64,000 nucleotides of DNA from Phlegmacium glaucopus. Lineage: Eukaryota; Basidiomycota; Agaricomycetes; Agaricales; Cortinariaceae. Made by a program: the position numbers and the translations under genes. The stretch lies in NCBI GenBank assembly GCA_015039465.1, contig MU130133.1, positions 52,932-116,931 on the forward strand, written 5' to 3'. This document shows positions 58,859 to 64,000 of this stretch, piece after piece. Below the pieces are notes generated by a model, which had not been told where the DNA came from, did not search any database, and saw only the letters and a program-made list of their open reading frames with translations. Position 1 is the first letter of the stretch; each line of letters begins with the position of its first letter.

Positions 58859-60545
58859 TGTTGAAATATGACTCCTGCCACTACCTTAGATTATGTAATT
58901 TTATTTAATACTCTGCAGTAAACAACAATAAGACTTCACTTTGAATTTGTAGCTTGTCGCTCATTCGCCATCGCGCTGCCTTGTCTCAGTTATTATTCCA
59001 ACAGGTTATGGGCCCCGCTAGTGACTGATCTCTTCAAGTCCACATATCCACATTTTCAAGCTTTTTATGTGCATTTTTGTGTTTTTTCAGCCCTCTCTGT
59101 GTTTTTTTTGTGCCATTTTTTGCATTTTATGTCAACAAATTGTGTTGAGAACTATCTCCACATCCATTTACACTTGTCTAGTACCCTTCCTTGGCAACAT
59201 GGATTGTGCTGTTATGCTCTCTCTCCCCAAACTCACTGGTGACAACTGGTATGAATGGAAGAAGGAGGTTGAGACTTACCTCATGCTGATTGGTCGTGGG
59301 GGGCACTTGGCTAGTGCAAATCCTGGGGGTGAGAAAGGATTGGAATTGGAGCTCCAAGATCAGAAGGTATATGCCACAATCTGGTTTCTAGTTGATCCAA
59401 ATCACTGCTCCCCAATCATTGCTACCAAATCTGAGAAGGAAGCCTGGGCTAATCTTGTCTTGGAATACCAGAAGGATAGTGCAACAAATCGAATCCATCT
59501 CCGCCAACAATTCTACTCCATCACTCATGACCCCTCCATTTCCATTTCCAAATTCATCAATAATGTGTTCTCGATTGTATGGAAACTTGATGCCATTGGT
59601 CACAAACCTGATGATCTTGAGGTTAGCAACAAGATCCTCATTGGTCTAGATCTATCCTGGGCTCCAGTTCATACCACTCTTATGCTTTAGCCAAAATCCC
59701 TGACCATCAACAAAATTACTTCAGCCCTCTGGCAATATGAGGCAAACAAATCGATGGCAGAATTAGTGGTGAAGAAAGAGCATGGTGATTTGGCATTGTA
59801 TGCCAGAGGAAAAGGGGGTGGATCAAAGCAGAAAGGGAGAAATTGTGATCATGATGAGGATAAAGGTTTTGATTGGGGGAATTCAAAGAATCACGAGGGG
59901 GTGTGTTTTAGATGAGGGGGTGTGTTTTAGATGAGGGGGTGTGTTTTAGATGAGGGGGTGTGTTTTAGATGTGGACGACCAAATCATCAAGCTTGATCCT
60001 GCATTGAAAACATGCCAGAAGATGTCAAATGCAAAACACTCAACCACTCTGACTCTGCTGTCATTGCTGCTCTCAATGATGAACATATGGAGACCCTTTT
60101 CACATACACAGCTATTTGTACCGACTCTGATGAGCCAACCTCCACACCTACATCCTCACCTCACCCAGAACCAAACCTCACTTTGGTGGTACCAGAGATC
60201 AAGAAGAATTGTTGTCCAATACATTGCTCCAAGAAATGTGAGCACAATTCTTTCAGTTTTCAATTTTATTATCTTTTTTGTGATACTTCTTCATTCCCAA
60301 CTTTGCACATTCCTTTTACATATATCAATTTACATATACCACATTCATTACTTTTATTTTTCTTTGGTTACAATATGGGGGTGTCAGGATTCAGGGGGTG
60401 TGTTGAAATATGACTCCCACCACTACCTTAGATTACATAATTTTATTTAATACTCTGCAGTAAACAACAATAAGACTCCACTTTGAATTCGTAGCTCGTC
60501 ACTCGTTCGCCGTCGCACTGCCTTGTCTCGGTTATTATTCCAACA
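58859..60545 (+). mobile_element. Non-autonomous Copia LTR retrotransposon
   Basis: 145 bp LTRs (58859-59003 and 60401-60545), TGTTGAAATATG...ATTCCAACA, with target duplication CTGGG (58854-58858 and 60546-60550). The primer-binding site GGTTATGGGCCCC directly follows the left LTR, the type complementary to an internal part of initiator tRNA-Met as in Drosophila copia. A G-rich tract (CAGGGGGTG) precedes the right LTR. The interior holds only gag, no pol. Confidence 0.9.
59199..60010 (+). pseudogene. Copia gag with zinc knuckle, broken
   Basis: Open from MDCAVMLSLPKLTGDNWYEW to a stop at 59,688-59,690. It includes YATIWFLVDPNHCSPIIATK and FINNVFSIVWKLDAIGHKPD, typical of Copia gag. Reading resumes (PKSLTINKITSALWQYEANK) to a zinc knuckle start CFRCGRPNHQA. 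A 19 bp word (GAGGGGGTGTGTTTTAGAT) is repeated four times at 59,895-59,970 just before it, bringing TGA codons into frame. Capsid-type function inferred from family. Confidence 0.8.
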
Positions 60546-60654
60546 CTGGGCACCAAATAACCAGACCTAACCGGACTTTCAAGCACTACCTGTACTAATC
60601 TTAACCTTCAAAGCTGGCGCAACCAATTCCAATATAACTGCCGTCGACCAATTG

Positions 60655-61869
60655 TGTTGAAATTTTGGGGTCGGATTAAAGAACAAGAGCTCGACTGGTT
60701 ACTAGGCACACAGGAGGAACTAGTTAGAGCGGGGATACGCAATGTATTGGTTTAATTCAATGAGGGATACTGCCCTCAAGAGACTAGTATATATACAAAA
60801 GTAAACGAGGCTGTGAGATAAGGCAGTGCTACAACATCAGGAAAAATGATTTTGGCCCTAGGTAGCCTTGGGTAATTTGTTAGTATCACATCACTACTCA
60901 GGACATCCCAGGACACCCCAGGACACCTCAGGACACCTCAGGACATCCTAGAGCAGCACAGGTAAAATTTTGAGTGTCACCCATTTTCTCAGGACACTTT
61001 TAGTGTATCCTGGTGCATTGACCATCTGGACCAAATCACATCAGGAGGCCCTGGGAGTCCCTTAGAATTTATGAATTTTGCTAGAAAATCTTTAACCGCT
61101 GCGTCCAAAAAAGTATTTTGCAGTTTTCTAAATAAGGAGAGCTGCTATTAATATAATTTAAACATATTCAGGGTCCTAAAACAATTCTCTACCATCTTTA
61201 AAAAATTTCCTTTTTTGGAATTTATGTAATCTACCCTGACCCAGCACCATATGCTTGAAATCATGCTTATCTGTGATCATGTGACCAATGGTCTGTGCGC
61301 CATCCAAAAGATATATAAACCACCCACAATTTTGTTTTCTTATTCCTACTTCCCCAGTATTATACTAGTATATTTATGTATCACTATTTTATTATTATTT
61401 TATTACTAGTACTATATATGATGTTTAGAATAATTGAATATAATTTTATTGTTATTATTATTATTCTGTTGTGTGAGACCACTCAAATATCTGGTTTATA
61501 TATGTTTTCTAGCATCAGATCCAAAGGGACTAAGGTTGCCTCAGGATGCTCTCAGGTTGCCTCAGGTTGCCTCAGGACGCTCTCAGGTTGCCTCAGGACG
61601 CTCTCAGGTTGCCTCAGGACGCTCTCAGGTTGCCTCAGGTTGCCCCAGGACAGCCTAAGACTTTTCATACATAGGTAACTTGCACCCCAGGGCGACCTCT
61701 TGACCTGAGCGCCCTGAGCTGCCTGGGGCACCCCAGGACATTTCAGGACAGCCTAGGGCACAAGTCATTTTTCCTGATGAAGTACATTCCGCTATTGGTC
61801 AGTATCCAGCTGGCTCATGATGATGCAATATGGTGCGATAACAACATGATTAGATCAAATATTCCAAAA
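60655..61869. repeat. Solo LTR split by a nested palindromic element
   Basis: Starts TGTTGAAATTTTGGGG. After removal of 60,835-61,779 it continues to ATTCCAAAA at 61,869. AATTG flanks both sides (60650-60654 and 61870-61874). The final CA has decayed. Confidence 0.65.
60835..61779. mobile_element. Palindromic element rich in TCAGGACA/CCTCAGG words
   Basis: Inverted termini CATCAGGAAAAATGATTT and, at the right, CATCAGGAAAAATGACTT. Just inside each end lie runs of TCAGGACAC-type words (60,895-61,010 and 61,680-61,760). At 61,536-61,645 there is a tandem run of CTCAGGTTGCCTCAGGACG units. The centre is AT-rich. No coding frame. Superfamily not determined; no target duplication was found. Confidence 0.75.
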
Positions 61870-61874
61870 AATTG

Positions 61875-63180
61875 AACACACAAAAAGTATCTCAAGAACA
61901 TGAACTTTCAAGGGTGGATGCAATGAAGCAATGGCAACCCACAGTGAGACCTCCATTGCCAAATATCCATTGACGAAAAAACAAAAACAGAAGAAATAAA
62001 CAGTCATAAATTAATTTCATAGTGTTTGACATCCTTTCCTTTTGTATGTATAAAAATGAATACAAAAATCGCTTAGTCACCTCAATCACACGATATTCGA
62101 GGCTTATAAACCTTGCATAGGGGGGGGTGTTTGCTAGGCTAACAAGCCTCAATTATTAATAACCCTACTACTGGGGGTATTGTCAACATTTAATATGTTT
62201 CAGGAAATGCTTAGGCCATCAAAATGTGATGTGTTGTCATCACTTGTCAGCTTGGAGATCATCCCATCCCTCCCTCGCGCCCATCACCATCAAGGTACCG
62301 CCCATCGTCTCTCTGACAGGCAGCGCTAGTGTCTGCACGCCTTTCCTCCTCCCTCCTCCCGCCTTCCTCCCGCCTTCTCTTGGCTATAATTCGGCAACCG
62401 GTTATTTGGCTGACTTCGGCTGAATTCGAACGTCAACCAAATACTAACACGTCTTCTCATCATCACTACTTGTGTCCTCCTTCCTTCCCTCCCCACTTCC
62501 CTCCTTCCTTCCCTCCTCGCTTCCCTCCTTCCCTCCCTCCCTCCTTCCTTCCCTCCTTCCCTTCCTCTATTCTAGCTATGGGTGGTTGTTTGAAAACTGT
62601 GATTCATTATACGAAACGCAATCCTGGTGACTGCGGCATGCTGTTACAGTGTTTCTGCCTCCTTGCACACACGCCTTATGAGTTTATATAAACTCCTTCA
62701 AAAGGTGAGCCTCAGTCAATTTTGTTCACAACCTCTACGTGCTAACTACCATGACTCGCCAGGAAATCTAACAAGTTTTTCCCATATCCTCGTACCACCA
62801 TCACCACCATCGCCCTCACCATCGTTCGCGGTCACTATGTCACCACTCTTGCCGTCAATGTTACTCGTTTCCATCTAATGAACTCTTCCAACTTTGTCCC
62901 TCTCCTTTCGTCTCTCCTTCCTAGCCACCTCTCTCGTCCTTCATTATTTCTTGCTCCTTTGTCTCTTTGCCACCATACTACTTCATTTGTTGTCGCCATC
63001 TCTGTATATGTTCCCTCACATTGTCACCATGTCGTCCATGTATCTTGGACTGTTTGCTATACCTTAATCACGATTCTGGATGTTTGTACTCAATGTTATT
63101 ATATCAATTAAACCCCAAATTTTGTGCTTAGTTACGGATGCTCAGTTATGGAGTAAAGTTTAGTAGCAATGATGATGAAG
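61875..63180. other. Region with pyrimidine-rich microsatellite, no genes seen
   Basis: A (CCTT/CCCT)n-like tract lies at 62,460-62,575 within C/T-rich DNA (62,255-62,960). The short frames across it are composition artefacts. Confidence 0.6.
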
Positions 63181-64000
63181 CTACTTAGACCTGCTACCTC
63201 TCTTTTTCCCTTTATCCGAGCGTTCCTTGCAGGGTTTCTTGGTCATAACGACAGCGGAGCCATCAACAGATGTCACTATGGAATTGATGAATGTCGTTGA
63301 TGGACCCTGTCGACGTTGCTTGCTAGGCGAAAATTGATCTGACTCATAATCCCTTAAATGCTTGGCACCATTCGCAATGACACCGTTTGATGTGAGGACA
63401 GGAGGAAGAGTTGTAGATGAGGCATTGGGTTGAACAAGGGCAGGAGTTACAGATGGAGGGTCAATGGATGAAGTGGTGGGCTGAGAAGGGGCAGTAAGTG
63501 GCAACGACGGCAGCTCAGGAGGACAACTGGTTAAATTGGAACTGTTGACAGTGGCGGTGGCTTGATCGGATCCAGAGTTGACAGCATCAGGTACTGGAAG
63601 AGGACCCGAAGAGCTGTCAGGTGTAAAAGCCATGACATCGTTCTCACAAGAAGTTGGCAAAGAGTCAGGATAGGGGCTCATAGATGTTGAGGAAGAGGCT
63701 GGAGAAGGGTCTAGGGGTGTAGAGGGAGAGGGCGGAGTGGATGTAGAACAGGTCCCAGGCCCACAGGTCTGCTCAAGAGATTTTTCGAACCGTCTATTGG
63801 ACCACTCAGTTGCTTCTGCTGTGGTAAGCTTGTAGAAATGAGCAGTACCCGACTGCCAGGCATCGTGGAGAATCTTCAGCTCAGTGAAAGTGCGCACATC
63901 GCCTGGTGAGCAGAAGAGGCAAAGTGGCCAACCCTTGATAATAATCCCATGTTTTGCTGTCATGTTGTCGTCAAAATTGGTGTACATTACCCGAGTCTTC
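63181..64000 (-). CDS. Hypothetical protein, C-terminal part, Ser/Thr/Pro-rich; 5' end outside window
   Basis: Open from the window edge to a stop at 63181-63183. The visible N-terminal part has a conserved-looking block (MTAKHGIIIKGWPLCLFCSP, then LKILHDAWQSGTAHFYKLT), a pattern seen in proteins of basidiomycetes that I associate with transposon-rich gene families. A long disordered Ser/Thr/Pro region follows, then a basic C-terminus (KKPCKERSDKGKKRGSRSK) that could be a nuclear localisation signal. The frame continues upstream of the Met at 63,987 to the window end, so the start is not here. Function unknown. Confidence 0.6.
   Translation of the reverse strand, partial: KTRVMYTNFDDNMTAKHGIIIKGWPLCLFCSPGDVRTFTELKILHDAWQSGTAHFYKLTTAEATEWSNRRFEKSLEQTCGPGTCSTSTPPSPSTPLDPSPASSSTSMSPYPDSLPTSCENDVMAFTPDSSSGPLPVPDAVNSGSDQATATVNSSNLTSCPPELPSLPLTAPSQPTTSSIDPPSVTPALVQPNASSTTLPPVLTSNGVIANGAKHLRDYESDQFSPSKQRRQGPSTTFINSIVTSVDGSAVVMTKKPCKERSDKGKKRGSRSK

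Larger units (their letters stand above)
58323..60588. mobile_element. hAT-type MITE, AACCGGTTA family, hosting a Copia element
   Basis: Termini TAGTGCTTGAAAGTCTGG and inverted at the right TAGTGCTTGAAAGTCCGG. The 8 bp target duplication is CCTGTACT (58315-58322 and 60589-60596). Subterminal GGTTA/TAACC words are dense. The MITE itself is about 0.57 kb once the nested LTR element (58,859-60,545) is removed. Confidence 0.9.

Noticed and set aside
62329..62691. 120-codon Pro/Phe/Ser-rich frame.
   Set aside because: It is a translation of a pyrimidine microsatellite; no other support.

Overview
The window looks like a fragment of a repeat-laden genome from a mushroom-forming basidiomycete (Agaricomycete). 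The evidence is short spliceosomal introns (mostly 50-80 bp) in every intact gene, the gene types (ubiquitin-L40 fusion, class-3 lipase, Met1-type uroporphyrinogen methyltransferase, a basidiomycete-type P-loop GTPase) and the mobile elements (hAT MITEs, Copia and Gypsy LTR elements, an RNase H-bearing LINE). All assignments are from reading the sequence; no searches were run.

Layout. 1-8.3 kb is gene-dense: the 3' end of a secreted lipase (+), a small Cys-rich protein (-), ubiquitin-L40 (+), MET1-like methyltransferase (+), a probable mitochondrial protein (-), then the 5' exons of a GTPase (+). From 8,545 to 12,342 that GTPase gene carries the most striking feature of the window: a tandem array of about 57 complete miniature introns separated by exons of exactly 3 nt (one of 6 nt), all in phase 0. 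It is followed by ordinary C-terminal exons ending at 12,852.

13-37.7 kb is built from duplicated, often inverted copies of two unknown gene families. Here these are called family I (copies A, B, C, D) and family E (copies E1, E2, E3). B, D and E3 have intact open exon chains; A, C, E1 and E2 are broken. A 2.47 kb TIR element carrying captured pieces of acetyl-CoA carboxylase and septin genes split one family I gene. That element occurs twice in opposite orientation, one copy running into a 973-base assembly gap (16,785-17,757). E3 is followed by a convergent coiled-coil protein gene (-).

38-64 kb is mostly mobile DNA. It holds a 1.2 kb foldback element, a 5'-truncated LINE (42.3-49.4 kb) interrupted by a non-autonomous Gypsy-like element and ending in a tRNA-Phe-like cloverleaf plus poly(A), solo LTRs with target-site duplications, an inverted pair of LTR-like repeats, and a hAT MITE hosting a non-autonomous Copia element. 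A palindromic TCAGGAC-rich element sits inside a solo LTR. AT-rich stretches without visible genes lie between them, and the window ends in the 3' part of a Ser/Thr/Pro-rich hypothetical gene (-).
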